The notes beneath the pieces are model-generated. The model did no database searches. It worked only from the letters and a program-made list of their open reading frames with translations, and was not told the origin of the DNA. Shown one piece after another: positions 43,484 through 52,999 of a stretch of 64,000 nucleotides of DNA (positions are counted from its first letter, which is position 1; the number at the start of each line of letters is the position of its first letter). Position numbers and translations under genes: made by a program. The DNA is from CAYTXJ01 sp965613025 (lineage in GTDB: Bacteria > Desulfobacterota > DSM-4660 > Desulfatiglandales > JALVMZ01), in contig CBFDUE010000004.1 in assembly GCA_965613025.1 (NCBI GenBank), positions 15,743 to 79,742 of the forward strand. Direction: 5' to 3'.

Positions 43484-44623
43484 GTGAAAAGGGATGTATC
43501 TAAGCATATTCTAATTATCACGGGAGAGCCATCTGGAGATCTACACGGCGCCAATCTGATAAGGGAAATAAAGAGGTTGAGACCTGATATAGGAATCCAT
43601 GCAATCGGTGGAGATCGGATAAGGGCACAGGGTGTGGAGCTTTTAAAGAGCTGTGACAATATGGCTGTAGTGGGATTTTGGGAGATATTTAAGAGTATAA
43701 AGGAGATATATGATGCATATAGAAAGGTCATAGATTTTATTAAAGAGAGGAGGCCTGAACTCATAATACTGATAGATTATCCAGGGTTTAATCTGAGGAT
43801 AGCTAAGATTGCAAAGAGATATGGCATAAAGGTGTTATATTATATACTTCCTCAGATGTGGGCATGGAGAGAGGGGAGGATTAGAAAGGTTAAAAGATGG
43901 GTTGACAAGGCAGCAGTTATTCTTCCCTTTGAAGAGGAGTTTTACAAGGAAAAAGGGATAGATGTGGAATATGTGGGTCATCCAATTATGGATAACATAT
44001 ATGAAGATGATGAAATTGATGCTATAATTGAAAGAGAGGATGCATATCCAATTATCGGAATTGTGCCAGGGAGCAGAGAAGATGAGATCAAAAGACATCT
44101 TAAACCCATGCTATTGGCGTTGGAGGGGTTAAAGGAAGTATATCCTAAAATCATGGGTTTGGTTTCAGTTGCACCTGATGTGGACTATGAACTGATTGAA
44201 GAAGGCACTAAGGGTATGGATGTGCCATTAAAACTATCAAAGATGCCACTTCTTTCCTTGCTCAAGATATGCGATTTTGCATTTGTAAGTTCAGGAACTG
44301 CCACTTTGGAGGCTGCTATATCAGAGATCCCTTTTGTTTTGGTCTACAAGATATTCCCTCTTACATATCTTATGGCTAAATTGGCAGTGAGGATTTCCAA
44401 TATAGGCCTTGTAAATCTCATATCAGGAAGAAGGATTGTCCCCGAGCTGATTCAACATAAATTTACCCCATCAAATCTTATATACTGGACACAGAGAATT
44501 CTTGAAGATATAGAGCTTCGAAATGATATGATAATGGGACTCAGGATGGTGAAGAGCCACTTGGGCAAAAAAGGGGCATCCTTTCGCACAGCAAATATTG
44601 CAATCAATCTCTTGGAGGGATAG
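43484..44623 (+). CDS. lpxB: Lipid-A-disaccharide synthase
   Basis: GT19 enzyme joining lipid X to UDP-diacylglucosamine. 379 residues: ITGEPSGDLHGANLIREI, AIGGDRIRAQGVELL, VVGFWEI, YILPQMWAWREGR, YVGHPIMD, GIVPGSREDEIKRHLKPM, and SSGTATLEAAISEIPFVLVYK. The start is GTG 43484, two bases after the previous stop, with a weak ribosome site. Complete. Confidence 0.96.
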   Translation: MKRDVSKHILIITGEPSGDLHGANLIREIKRLRPDIGIHAIGGDRIRAQGVELLKSCDNMAVVGFWEIFKSIKEIYDAYRKVIDFIKERRPELIILIDYPGFNLRIAKIAKRYGIKVLYYILPQMWAWREGRIRKVKRWVDKAAVILPFEEEFYKEKGIDVEYVGHPIMDNIYEDDEIDAIIEREDAYPIIGIVPGSREDEIKRHLKPMLLALEGLKEVYPKIMGLVSVAPDVDYELIEEGTKGMDVPLKLSKMPLLSLLKICDFAFVSSGTATLEAAISEIPFVLVYKIFPLTYLMAKLAVRISNIGLVNLISGRRIVPELIQHKFTPSNLIYWTQRILEDIELRNDMIMGLRMVKSHLGKKGASFRTANIAINLLEG

Positions 44624-44628
44624 TCTTA

Positions 44629-45990
44629 ATGGCTGTCACGGTGCTTATAGTGGATGACGAAGAGAGTATCTTACAGTCACTTTCAGGTGTCTTAGAGGAT
44701 GAGGGCTTTGAGGTGATAGTTTCAAAGGACGGCCCAGATGCCCTTCGCAAGGTAGAAGAGCAGATGCCCGATGTGGTCTTACTGGATATATGGATGCCAG
44801 GAATGGATGGAATTGAGACCCTTAGTCATATAATGAAACTAAATCCCCATCCTCAGGTAATAATGATGTCAGGCCATGGCACCATTGAAAGCGCTGTAAA
44901 GGCAACAAAATTGGGTGCCTATGACTTTATAGAAAAGCCTCTGTCCTTAGAGAAGGTGATACTTACAATAAACAATGCCCTTAATCAATCAAGATTAGAG
45001 CAGGAAATTAGCCTTTTAAAGCAGAAGACAAGGGATAGATATCAGATAACGGGAGATAGCCCCGCAATAAGACTCTTAAAGGAACAGATAAGAATAGTTG
45101 CCCCAACCGATGCATGGGTGCTTATTAAGGGTGAAAATGGGACAGGTAAGGAATTGGTAGCCCATACTATTCACAGGCTTAGCAAAAGGAGCCATAAGCC
45201 AATGGTTGAGGTAAACTGTGCGGCCATTCCAGAGGAGCTCATTGAAAGTGAACTCTTTGGACATGAAAAGGGAGCATTTACTGGGGCTACTGTCATGAAA
45301 AAGGGAAAATTTGATCAGGCCCACTTAGGAACCCTCTTTTTAGACGAGATAGGTGATATGAGTCTAAAGGCCCAGTCCAAGACACTCAGGATACTGCAGG
45401 AGCAGAAGTTTGAAAGGGTGGGTGGCACAAAGACCATACATGTGGATGTAAGGGTTATAGCTGCAACAAACAAAGACCTGGAAGAAGAGATAAAGAAAGG
45501 AAATTTTAGAGAAGATCTCTATTTCAGACTGAATGTTATTCCCATCAGGGTTCCCCCTCTAAGAGAGAGGGTGGAAGATATTCCAGCCCTTATTGATGAT
45601 TTTATGAAAGAATTTCAACAGAACACCAATTTGGAGCCAAAAGAATTTTCAGATGACTCCATTGAACTACTTCAAAGATATCACTGGCCTGGAAATGTAA
45701 GGGAATTAAAAAACTTAGTTGAAAGATTGCTCATTATGTGCCCAAAAAGTGTAATAAAGGCTGAGGATATTCCTCCACCCTATAATATGAAAGGGAAGGC
45801 CGACGATGTCTTAGAGAATCTTTTTCAGATAGAATCCTATAGAGAGGCAAAGATGCGCTTTGAGATCTCTTTTCTGCGTAGCAAACTCAGACAGTTTAAA
45901 GGCAATATCTCACACACTGCAAGGGCAATTGGTATGGAAAGAAGTCATCTCCATAAAAAGATCAAGGAGTATGGGCTGGATAGGTCTTAA
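44629..45990 (+). CDS. Sigma-54-dependent response regulator, NtrX-like
   Basis: 453 residues. The receiver (1-120) has phosphoacceptor Asp in VVLLDIWMPGMDG. The AAA+ domain has Walker A GENGTGKELVA, the sigma-54 loop GAFTGA, and Walker B TLFLDEIGDM. A Fis-type helix-turn-helix ends the protein (NISHTARAIGMERSHLHKKIKEYG). The receiver-AAA-Fis layout and end sequence suggest the NtrX branch. No cognate kinase gene is adjacent. It converges on engB with stops overlapping by 4 bases. Confidence 0.92.
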   Translation: MAVTVLIVDDEESILQSLSGVLEDEGFEVIVSKDGPDALRKVEEQMPDVVLLDIWMPGMDGIETLSHIMKLNPHPQVIMMSGHGTIESAVKATKLGAYDFIEKPLSLEKVILTINNALNQSRLEQEISLLKQKTRDRYQITGDSPAIRLLKEQIRIVAPTDAWVLIKGENGTGKELVAHTIHRLSKRSHKPMVEVNCAAIPEELIESELFGHEKGAFTGATVMKKGKFDQAHLGTLFLDEIGDMSLKAQSKTLRILQEQKFERVGGTKTIHVDVRVIAATNKDLEEEIKKGNFREDLYFRLNVIPIRVPPLRERVEDIPALIDDFMKEFQQNTNLEPKEFSDDSIELLQRYHWPGNVRELKNLVERLLIMCPKSVIKAEDIPPPYNMKGKADDVLENLFQIESYREAKMRFEISFLRSKLRQFKGNISHTARAIGMERSHLHKKIKEYGLDRS

Positions 45991-46556
45991 TCTTTTTTAA
46001 TAAATTCCCTTAATCTTTTCCAGAGCTCTCTCTTTCCTTCACCTGTCTTTGCAGAGAAAAATACAGAGATATCCTTAAATTCCTCTTTAAGCCTCTGCCT
46101 TTTAAGGGAAAGCTCTGATCTGGATATCTTATCTATCTTGGTAAATACAATCAGATACCTCTTTTTTAAAAAGTTTAAGAAGTCTATCAGTTGCTCCTCT
46201 TCCTTTTCTATTCCCCTTCTGATATCCACAATCACTATAACTGCCTTTAGATTTTTTCTTTCCCGTAGATACGATTCAACCATCCCTTTCCAGCCCATCT
46301 TCATCTTTAAAGGAACTTCTGCATAGCCATACCCTGGAAGATCCACAAAGCATATCTTTCCATCTACAAGATAAAAATTGAGTGAGCGCGTCTTTCCAGG
46401 CCTTGAACTTACCTTTGCAATCACTCTTCTGTTTAAAAGACGGTTAATTAGTGAGGACTTTCCCACATTGGATCTTCCTGCAAATGCAAACTCTGGATAT
46501 AGGGGAGGCGGATACTGCTTGGGAGTATAGGCACTTTTAAGAAATCGGCAATCCAT
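45987..46556 (-). CDS. engB: Ribosome biogenesis GTP-binding protein EngB/YsxC
   Basis: 189 residues. G1 is GRSNVGKSSLINRLL, G3 is VDLPGYGYAEVP, G4 is FTKIDK and G5 is FSAKTGEG. An essential GTPase for 50S assembly in many bacteria. It directly abuts the aminotransferase gene (1 base) at the end of a minus-strand run. Confidence 0.96.
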   Translation of the reverse strand: MDCRFLKSAYTPKQYPPPLYPEFAFAGRSNVGKSSLINRLLNRRVIAKVSSRPGKTRSLNFYLVDGKICFVDLPGYGYAEVPLKMKMGWKGMVESYLRERKNLKAVIVIVDIRRGIEKEEEQLIDFLNFLKKRYLIVFTKIDKISRSELSLKRQRLKEEFKDISVFFSAKTGEGKRELWKRLREFIKKD

Positions 46557-47708
46557 CTACTGTTTAAGGGAGTTAATATATCCCTTTAATCTTCTTAGGC
46601 CTTCCCGGATATTTTCTAAGGAATTGGCATAGGAAAATCTTAAAAATCCCTCTGCATTTTTGCCAAATTGAATTCCTGGGCTTACTCCCACATGGGCCTT
46701 CTCTAATATATCAAATGCAAGGGAAAGGGAATCTTCTGATAGCTCTCTTGCATTTACAAACACATAAAATGCTCCAACAGGCTCAACAGGGATCCTAAAA
46801 CCCATCTCCTTTAAACCTCTTATCATGTATCTTCTTCTTTCATCAAATACATTGCGCATATGTTCCATATCTTCAATTGCCTCATCAAATGCCCTTATGG
46901 CACCCCACTGTGATATGCTGGGTGCAGAGATAATGAGGTTTTGCTGTATCTTCTGAATCGGACGAACCAGTTCTTTTGGGCATATGATATATCCCAATCT
47001 CCATCCTGTCATGGCAAAGGCCTTTGAAAACCCATTCAATACAATGGCCCTGTCAGTAAATTCAAGTATAGAACGTTCCTTACCTTCATAGACTAATCCG
47101 TGATATATCTCATCAGATATAATTAAGGGGCCAAGATTGGCAATCTCAGCCATTCTCTCATCTGAGAGCAGGGTGCCAGTGGGATTAGATGGGGAATTTA
47201 TTAATATCCCTTTTACCTTTGGGTTGATCTTAGATCTTATGGTGTCAGGATCCATCTGAAAGCCATCATCTTCATGGACATTTATAAATACAGGCTCGGC
47301 CCCAAGAAATCTTACAAAATTGGGATAGCATGGATAGTGGGGATCGGTCATTATGAGTTGATCTCCAGGATCTAATAGGGCTGAAAAGACCATAAATAGG
47401 CCAGGAGATGTACCCGGAGTTACTATTATCTGATCTGGTGATATATCCACTCCATATCTCTTATTATAATATCTACATATACATTCCCTGAGTTCCCATA
47501 TCCCCTGACTATGGGTATAGTGGGTAAGGCCCCTTCCCATAGCATCCATTGCCCCCCTGCATATACATTGAGGGGTAGGAAAATCAGGCTCTCCTATCTC
47601 CAGATGCACTATCCTATGCCCCTCCCTTTCCAATTCATTTGCCCTCTCCAATATATCCATAACCAGAAAGGGGGGGATCTCTTCTGCTCTCTTAGATAGT
47701 GTAAACAT
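46557..47708 (-). CDS. Class I/II pyridoxal-phosphate aminotransferase
   Basis: 383 residues, AspC-type fold. EIGEPDFPTP, ITPGTSPG-like VTPGTSPGLFM, SPSNPTGTLL, IISDEIYHGLVYEG, and the PLP Lys in LNGFSKAFAMTGWRLGY. The substrate amino acid is not readable. It follows hisG in the same operon, but the sequence is not HisC-like, so a role in histidine synthesis is not supported. ATG 47708 is preferred to TTG 47711. Confidence 0.88.
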   Translation of the reverse strand: MFTLSKRAEEIPPFLVMDILERANELEREGHRIVHLEIGEPDFPTPQCICRGAMDAMGRGLTHYTHSQGIWELRECICRYYNKRYGVDISPDQIIVTPGTSPGLFMVFSALLDPGDQLIMTDPHYPCYPNFVRFLGAEPVFINVHEDDGFQMDPDTIRSKINPKVKGILINSPSNPTGTLLSDERMAEIANLGPLIISDEIYHGLVYEGKERSILEFTDRAIVLNGFSKAFAMTGWRLGYIICPKELVRPIQKIQQNLIISAPSISQWGAIRAFDEAIEDMEHMRNVFDERRRYMIRGLKEMGFRIPVEPVGAFYVFVNARELSEDSLSLAFDILEKAHVGVSPGIQFGKNAEGFLRFSYANSLENIREGLRRLKGYINSLKQ

Positions 47709-47718
47709 CAATATGATC

Positions 47719-48594
47719 CTAAATCACCTTATTTAAAGAATATTCAATTATTCCTTCTGCTCCTGCCTTTATAAGCCCGGGAATAAGATCCCTTACTATT
47801 CTGGATTCCACAACTGTCTCCACTGCATACCACTCTTGATTGTAAAGGGGGGATATGGTGGGTGCATTAAGGCTGGGCAGCAGTTCAATCACTTCATTTA
47901 ATCTCTCTTTTGGAACATTCATCTTCAGCCCCACCATGTTTTGTGCCCTTAAGGCACCCTTTAAAAGAAGCACTATCTGTTCCATCTTTTCCCTTTTCCA
48001 AGGGTCCTCATAGGCCTTTTTATTGGCGATAAATTGGGGATTGGATTGCATGAATTCATATATGATCTTTAGTCCATGTGCCTTAAGGGTGCTACCAGTT
48101 TCTGTTACCTCCACAATGGCATCTGCAAGGCCAGAGACCACCTTTGCCTCAGTTGCACCCCATGAGAATTCCACATCCACATCAATGTCTCTCTCCTTGA
48201 AATATCTACGGGTAAAATTTACAAGCTCTGTGGCTATCTTTTTCCCCTGAAGATCTTTTAATTCCTTTATTTCAGAGTCCGCTGGAACTGCCAGCACCCA
48301 CCTTGCAGGAGCCTGACTCACCTTGGAATATACCAGATCATCCAGCACCACCACATCAGAGTCGTTTTCCTCAATCCAGTCTCTTCCCGTTATTCCGGCA
48401 TCAAGGGTGCCATTTTCCACATATCTTGACATCTCCTGTGCCCGGCATATGGTGCACTGAATCTCTGGATCATTAATTTCCGGAAAATAGCTCCTGCTGT
48501 TTTGAAGACTTATCTTCCAGCCAGATTTTTCAAATAGCTTAATGGTTGCATCCTGAAGACTACCTTTTGGTATCCCTAACTTAAGAACTCTCAT
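47719..48594 (-). CDS. hisG: ATP phosphoribosyltransferase, long form
   Basis: First step of histidine synthesis. 291 residues: LKLGIPKGSLQDATI, AGITGRDWIEE, ELVNFTRRYF, GATEAKVVSGLADAIVEVTETG. A C-terminal regulatory domain (about 215-291) marks the long HisG form, which works without HisZ and is histidine-inhibited. It overlaps hisI (ATGA). Confidence 0.95.
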   Translation of the reverse strand: MRVLKLGIPKGSLQDATIKLFEKSGWKISLQNSRSYFPEINDPEIQCTICRAQEMSRYVENGTLDAGITGRDWIEENDSDVVVLDDLVYSKVSQAPARWVLAVPADSEIKELKDLQGKKIATELVNFTRRYFKERDIDVDVEFSWGATEAKVVSGLADAIVEVTETGSTLKAHGLKIIYEFMQSNPQFIANKKAYEDPWKREKMEQIVLLLKGALRAQNMVGLKMNVPKERLNEVIELLPSLNAPTISPLYNQEWYAVETVVESRIVRDLIPGLIKAGAEGIIEYSLNKVI

Positions 48595-48965
48595 AGCTCC
48601 ACCTCATCCTGAAGTTTTTTATCTACAATCTCAAAACTTCCGTCTCTATTTATCCTTCTATAAAAACAGCTTTCATGTCCTGTATGACATGCAATGCCCC
48701 CCACCTGTTCAACTAAGAAGAGCACGGTGTCATTATCGCAGTCCACATATATCTCCTTTATCTTTTGGACATGGCCAGAGGTCTCTCCTTTATGCCAAAG
48801 ACAATTTCTGCTTCTACTCCAATAGTGTGCCTCTCCAGTTTGGAGGGTCATTTTAAAGGACTCCTGATTTATATAGGCAAGCATAAGGACCCTCTTTGTC
48901 TTATAGTCCTGAACTATGGCTGGAATAAGCCCATTTCCTTTTTTAAAATCAAGCCCTTCCATCAT
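48591..48965 (-). CDS. hisI: Phosphoribosyl-AMP cyclohydrolase
   Basis: Third step of histidine synthesis, zinc and magnesium dependent. 124 residues: GLIPAIVQDY, VLMLAYINQESFKMTLQTG, YWSRSRNCLWHKGETSG, VDCDNDTVLFLV, and ACHTGHESCFYR. There is no HisE fusion. ATG 48965 or 48962 could start it. The other his genes are not in the window. Confidence 0.95.
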   Translation of the reverse strand: MMEGLDFKKGNGLIPAIVQDYKTKRVLMLAYINQESFKMTLQTGEAHYWSRSRNCLWHKGETSGHVQKIKEIYVDCDNDTVLFLVEQVGGIACHTGHESCFYRRINRDGSFEIVDKKLQDEVEL

Positions 48966-49000
48966 AACCCTTCCTCTTTTAAGGATCTCTGTTATTCTCT

Positions 49001-49498
49001 TTAAAATCTGTTAAGTATGGCTTTATCTATGGGGTTGCGATGACCACTTTGTCTTTTCTCTGCGGGATGACCCAATGCCACCACTGCCATGAGTTCGCAA
49101 GAGGGGGGAACCTTTAATATCTCCTCCACCTTTTGCCTGTTTTTAAGTATCTCACCAAGCCATACGGCCCCCAATCCCATGGAGTGTATTGCAAGCAGCA
49201 TATTCTGAATACATGCACCAATTGCCTGAATATCTTTTACCCTGTCATAGCTGATGGAGTTGTCTAAAAATACCGCAATACAGACAGGTGCATTTTCAAT
49301 GATCCTGGAAAATTTGGTACATCTTGCCACATCTGATTTAATTTCAGGATCTCTTATGATCACAAATTTCCAGGGCTGATTATTTTGCCCGGATGGTGCC
49401 CATGTGCCCATCTCTATTATGGTATTTAAGATTTCATCGCTAACAGGTTCTTCGGTAAATTTTCGTATACTTCTTCTACTCTTAATCAGCTCTAACAT
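49001..49498 (-). CDS. Nitroreductase family protein
   Basis: 165 residues, FMN-binding fold. ELIKSRRSIRKFTEEPVS at the start, GTWAPSGQNNQPWKFV, SIGACIQNMLLAIHSMGLGAVWLG-type helix, and a C-terminal ALGHPAEKR. The start is ATG 49498 (MLELIKS) with GAGGGAAG before it; the open frame extends 43 codons further upstream but that part is not family-like. The substrate is unknown. Confidence 0.9.
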   Translation of the reverse strand: MLELIKSRRSIRKFTEEPVSDEILNTIIEMGTWAPSGQNNQPWKFVIIRDPEIKSDVARCTKFSRIIENAPVCIAVFLDNSISYDRVKDIQAIGACIQNMLLAIHSMGLGAVWLGEILKNRQKVEEILKVPPSCELMAVVALGHPAEKRQSGHRNPIDKAILNRF

Positions 49499-49608
49499 CT
49501 CTCTTCCCTCATAATGGATATTATCTATAGTTCTTAAAAAGAGTATATAGATGTCAATGGAATTTTTTAAGTGGAAAATTATGAAGTTGTTATATATCTT
49601 GGTTTTAA

Positions 49609-50979
49609 ATGGAAGGCGTCTTATCACATCCCAACTCTAGAATACATATTTACACTGTAAGTGAGCTTACGGAAGATATAAGATCCCTTTTGGAAGAGCA
49701 GATTGGCATAGTCTGGGTTGAAGGGGAGATCTCCAATTTTAGGGCACCCTCCTCAGGACATTACTACATGAGCATAAAGGATGAAGGAGCTCAGATTCGG
49801 GCGGTGATGTTTAGGCCACAGGTAAGATATCTGAGATTTATGCCAGAAGATGGGATGAAGGTGGTGGTGCATGGCAGACTGAGTGTCTATGAACCCAGAG
49901 GAGAGTATCAGCTCATCTTAGATTACATGGAACCCATTGGTATAGGAGCACTTGCCCTTGCACTGGAGCAACTTAAAAAGAGGCTCAGTGATCTGGGGCT
50001 ATTTGATCCGGACAAAAAGAGGCCTCTTCCCCGGCTTCCCCAAAAGGTTGCGGTAATAACATCTCCAACAGGAGCTGCTATAAGAGATTTCTTAAAGGTT
50101 ATCCACAGGAGATTTGCCAATATCAGGGTGATTGTGGTTCCGGTAAGGGTGCAGGGTGAGGAGGCAACAGGGGAGATTGTGGATGCCTTGAGATTTGTTA
50201 ATAGAAATCTGAATGTGGATGTGATTGTGATTACCAGAGGAGGAGGGTCTATTGAGGATCTCTGGCCCTTTAATCAGGAAGAGATTGCATATGCCATAAG
50301 GGAGTCCAATATACCTGTGGTATCTGCGGTCGGCCATGAGATAGATCTTACCATTTCAGATCTTGCAGCAGATCTAAGGGCACCCACACCCTCAGCGGCA
50401 GCAGAGATGTTAGTTATGGAAAAGGAGGCATTGAAAGGAAAGATAGATGATTTAAAAGGAAGGCTTCTGTTGGCAATTGAAAGGGGGTTGGAAACACAGA
50501 GAGACTCCCTTAACAACCTAAATAGGGCCCTTAAAGATCCAAGAGGAATTATTGAAGATTGGTATCTTAAAGTAGATGATCTGAGGGCAAAGGCAGAAAG
50601 ATATCTAAGGGATATATTAAAGGGAAAGAGAAACCAATTGGATCTCAGATATCAAAAGCTTTTAAATAGACAGCCCATTAATCTTATAGAGATAAAAAGA
50701 CATAGTATTGAGACGATAAAAAAGGTTATTATTCAATCTATTTCCTATAATCTCAGGGACAGAAAAGAGAAGATAGCTCGTCTGGAAATAAGACTTAAGG
50801 ATCTTGATCCCTTTTCAGTGCTACGCAGAGGCTACAGTATCACATTCAGGATTCCAGATATGAAGATATTTAAGGATGCAGAAAAGTTCAGATTAGATGA
50901 CAGGGTAAGGATTAGGCTATGGAAGGGTGAGCTTGAATGCCGCATAGAAGAGATTAGATCTGAGGAGCCCATGAAATGA
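49609..50979 (+). CDS. xseA: Exodeoxyribonuclease VII large subunit
   Basis: 456 residues. An N-terminal OB fold (IYTVSELTEDIRSLLE, VWVEGEISNFRAPSSGHYYM) is followed by the catalytic domain (VAVITSPTGAAIRDFLKVI, ITRGGGSIEDLWPFN, VSAVGHEIDLTISDLAADLRAPTPSAAAE), a long coiled coil, and the C-terminal LRRGYSITF. It degrades single-stranded DNA with XseB, which is encoded 885 bases downstream. The start lacks a clear ribosome site. Confidence 0.95.
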   Translation: MEGVLSHPNSRIHIYTVSELTEDIRSLLEEQIGIVWVEGEISNFRAPSSGHYYMSIKDEGAQIRAVMFRPQVRYLRFMPEDGMKVVVHGRLSVYEPRGEYQLILDYMEPIGIGALALALEQLKKRLSDLGLFDPDKKRPLPRLPQKVAVITSPTGAAIRDFLKVIHRRFANIRVIVVPVRVQGEEATGEIVDALRFVNRNLNVDVIVITRGGGSIEDLWPFNQEEIAYAIRESNIPVVSAVGHEIDLTISDLAADLRAPTPSAAAEMLVMEKEALKGKIDDLKGRLLLAIERGLETQRDSLNNLNRALKDPRGIIEDWYLKVDDLRAKAERYLRDILKGKRNQLDLRYQKLLNRQPINLIEIKRHSIETIKKVIIQSISYNLRDRKEKIARLEIRLKDLDPFSVLRRGYSITFRIPDMKIFKDAEKFRLDDRVRIRLWKGELECRIEEIRSEEPMK

Positions 50980-51845
50980 TATATAAAAGGGCATTAATAG
51001 GATTCATAATCATCTTATCACTCCATATAAGCCGACCGTGTGGTGCGGCCCTCATTAGACCAGATATCATGTATCAGGGTGACATCTCTGAGATACTAAT
51101 AAAAGATGGGATAAAGGGGGTTCCTGAGCTCTATTGGTTAGGGCATAAGGTGTATCTTAAAAGATATGAGAGATATTGGCTTGGATTTATAGGTGTGGAT
51201 ATCTCCCATCCAGAAGGCTATGAGATACTCTCTCTCAGCTATCCCCATTCTGATAAGGTGCATAAATATAGGATAAGAATCGCTCATAAAGACTATGGTA
51301 AGAGGGTCTTAAGGCTTCCCAGGCAGATGGTGGAGTTAAAGGGTAAGATATTAAAGAGAGTCTTAAAGGAAAAGAAGATCCTAAAGGAGCTTTGGAATAC
51401 GGTCTCTTTTGAGCCATTATGGGATATACCATTTATATATCCTGTAGAGGGAGAGGTGGTATGTGGATTTGGAAAAAGAAGCATAATAAATGGTAAACAG
51501 AGATCGCCTCATAGTGGGGTGGATTTTAGGGCAAGAAAGGGTGAGCCTGTAAGGGCAATTAACCGAGGGGTAGTGATATTTTGTGGTGAGCTTTTCCTTG
51601 AAGGGAAAAGCATTGTTCTTGATCATGGTGGAGGGCTTAAGAGCATATATATCCATCTGGATAGGATATTAAAGAAGAAAGGGCAATCTGTGAGAAAGGG
51701 AGAGATAATTGGGCTTGCAGGAGCAAGTGGTAGAGTGACCGGAGCGCATCTTCATTTAGGTATTAAATGGTATGACCTTAGAGTAGATCCTATGGCATTG
51801 ATTAAGGAGAGTACAAGAATTGAAAAGGAGATAGATATTAAATAG
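50976..51845 (+). CDS. M23 family metallopeptidase, exported
   Basis: 289 residues. Signal peptide MIYKRALIGFIIILSLHISR with probable cut after PCGA. The C-terminal LytM domain (about 150-280) has the zinc motif PHSGVDFRA (HxxxD) and HLHLGI (HxH), so it is likely an active murein endopeptidase. It overlaps xseA by 4 bases and splits the usual xseA-xseB pair. Confidence 0.88.
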   Translation: MIYKRALIGFIIILSLHISRPCGAALIRPDIMYQGDISEILIKDGIKGVPELYWLGHKVYLKRYERYWLGFIGVDISHPEGYEILSLSYPHSDKVHKYRIRIAHKDYGKRVLRLPRQMVELKGKILKRVLKEKKILKELWNTVSFEPLWDIPFIYPVEGEVVCGFGKRSIINGKQRSPHSGVDFRARKGEPVRAINRGVVIFCGELFLEGKSIVLDHGGGLKSIYIHLDRILKKKGQSVRKGEIIGLAGASGRVTGAHLHLGIKWYDLRVDPMALIKESTRIEKEIDIK

Positions 51846-51863
51846 AAGATATGGGGGATATCT

Positions 51864-52103
51864 ATGGAAAAACAGAGCTTTGAAGAGGCAATGAAACGCC
51901 TTGAAGAGATAGTTCAGGAGCTTGAAAAGGGAGAGCTTCCCTTAGAGGATTCCATTAAGAGGTTTGAAGAGGGTATGAATCTTATAAGATTTTGCTCCAA
52001 AAAGCTGGATGAGGCAGAGCAAAAGGTGACAATGTTAATTAGAGAAGGTGATGATCAATACAGGGAGGTCCCCTTTCTTGAAGATAAAGATGGAGATGGT
52101 TGA
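51864..52103 (+). CDS. xseB: Exodeoxyribonuclease VII small subunit
   Basis: 79 residues: FEEAMKRLEEIVQELEKGELPLEDSIKRFEEGM is the family core, followed by CSKKLDEAEQKV. It binds XseA to form the nuclease. The stop is 2 bases before the ispA start, and the order xseB-ispA-dxs is common. Confidence 0.94.
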   Translation: MEKQSFEEAMKRLEEIVQELEKGELPLEDSIKRFEEGMNLIRFCSKKLDEAEQKVTMLIREGDDQYREVPFLEDKDGDG

Positions 52104-52105
52104 TT

Positions 52106-52996
52106 ATGGATATAAAGGCCTATATCAGGGAAAAGAGGGAAAAGGTGGATGATGCACTTAGAAGAGTATTTCCACAGAGTGATGGATTTGAAAAAGAGCT
52201 TATAAGTTCCATGAGGTATAGTCTATTTGCGGGAGGAAAGAGGCTTAGGCCCATTCTATGCATAGCTTCCTGTGAGGCAGTGGGAGGAGATGAAAGCATC
52301 TGTATGCCCGTTGCCTGTGCCTTAGAGCTTATCCATACCTATTCCCTTATACACGATGACCTTCCCAGTATGGATGACGATGAGCTCAGAAGGGGTAAAC
52401 CTACTAATCACATGGTATTTGGAGAGGCAATGGCCCTGCTTGCAGGTGATGGATTGCTGACAGAGGCCTTCTATCTGTTATCATCCTCTTCCTTTGCAAA
52501 AAAGGTCGGTTCAGATCGCTCCCTTGAGATTATAAGGATCATATCAGAGGCCGCTGGTTTTAGGGGCATGGTGGGAGGACAGGCAGTGGATATCAGATCA
52601 GAAGGAGAAAAGAAGGATGAGTCAGTGGTAGAATATATCCATAGGCATAAGACAGGCGCATTGATAAGGGCCTCAGTTATAAGTGGTGGTATTGCTGGTA
52701 GGGGAACAGAAGATCAGATAGAAGCCCTATCTAAGTATGGAGAGAGGATAGGGTTGGCATTTCAGATAATGGATGATATCTTAGATGTGGAAGGAGAGAT
52801 AGATAAATTGGGTAAACATGTGGGTATGGATGAAAAGAGGGGTAAACTCACATTCCCTTCGGTCTTTGGCATGGAAAGAGCAAAGGAGATTAATCTAAAT
52901 CTTATAGATGAGGCAGTCTCCTACCTTAACTGTTTTGACAGCCGGGCAGAACCATTAAGGGAGATTGCTCTATATATAATAAATAGAACGGGATAG
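52106..52996 (+). CDS. ispA: Polyprenyl (farnesyl/geranyl) diphosphate synthase
   Basis: About 296 residues. The first aspartate-rich motif is LIHDDLPSMDDDELRRGKPT, with DDxxxxD spacing of the bacterial short-chain type, GDGLLTEAF follows, and the second is FQIMDDILDVEGE. GGKRLRP is near residue 47. It condenses IPP and DMAPP to C15. The start is ATG 52106, TTG 52100 being the alternative. Confidence 0.94.
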   Translation: MDIKAYIREKREKVDDALRRVFPQSDGFEKELISSMRYSLFAGGKRLRPILCIASCEAVGGDESICMPVACALELIHTYSLIHDDLPSMDDDELRRGKPTNHMVFGEAMALLAGDGLLTEAFYLLSSSSFAKKVGSDRSLEIIRIISEAAGFRGMVGGQAVDIRSEGEKKDESVVEYIHRHKTGALIRASVISGGIAGRGTEDQIEALSKYGERIGLAFQIMDDILDVEGEIDKLGKHVGMDEKRGKLTFPSVFGMERAKEINLNLIDEAVSYLNCFDSRAEPLREIALYIINRTG

Positions 52997-52999
52997 GCA

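Noticed and set aside
47719..48965. hisG-hisI as a full histidine operon with the aminotransferase as hisC
   Set aside because: The aminotransferase motifs are AspC-like, and no other his gene is in the window.
49499..49627. 43-residue N-terminal extension of the nitroreductase
   Set aside because: The extension overlaps the xseA start region and does not resemble the family; GAGGGAAG precedes the internal ATG 49498.
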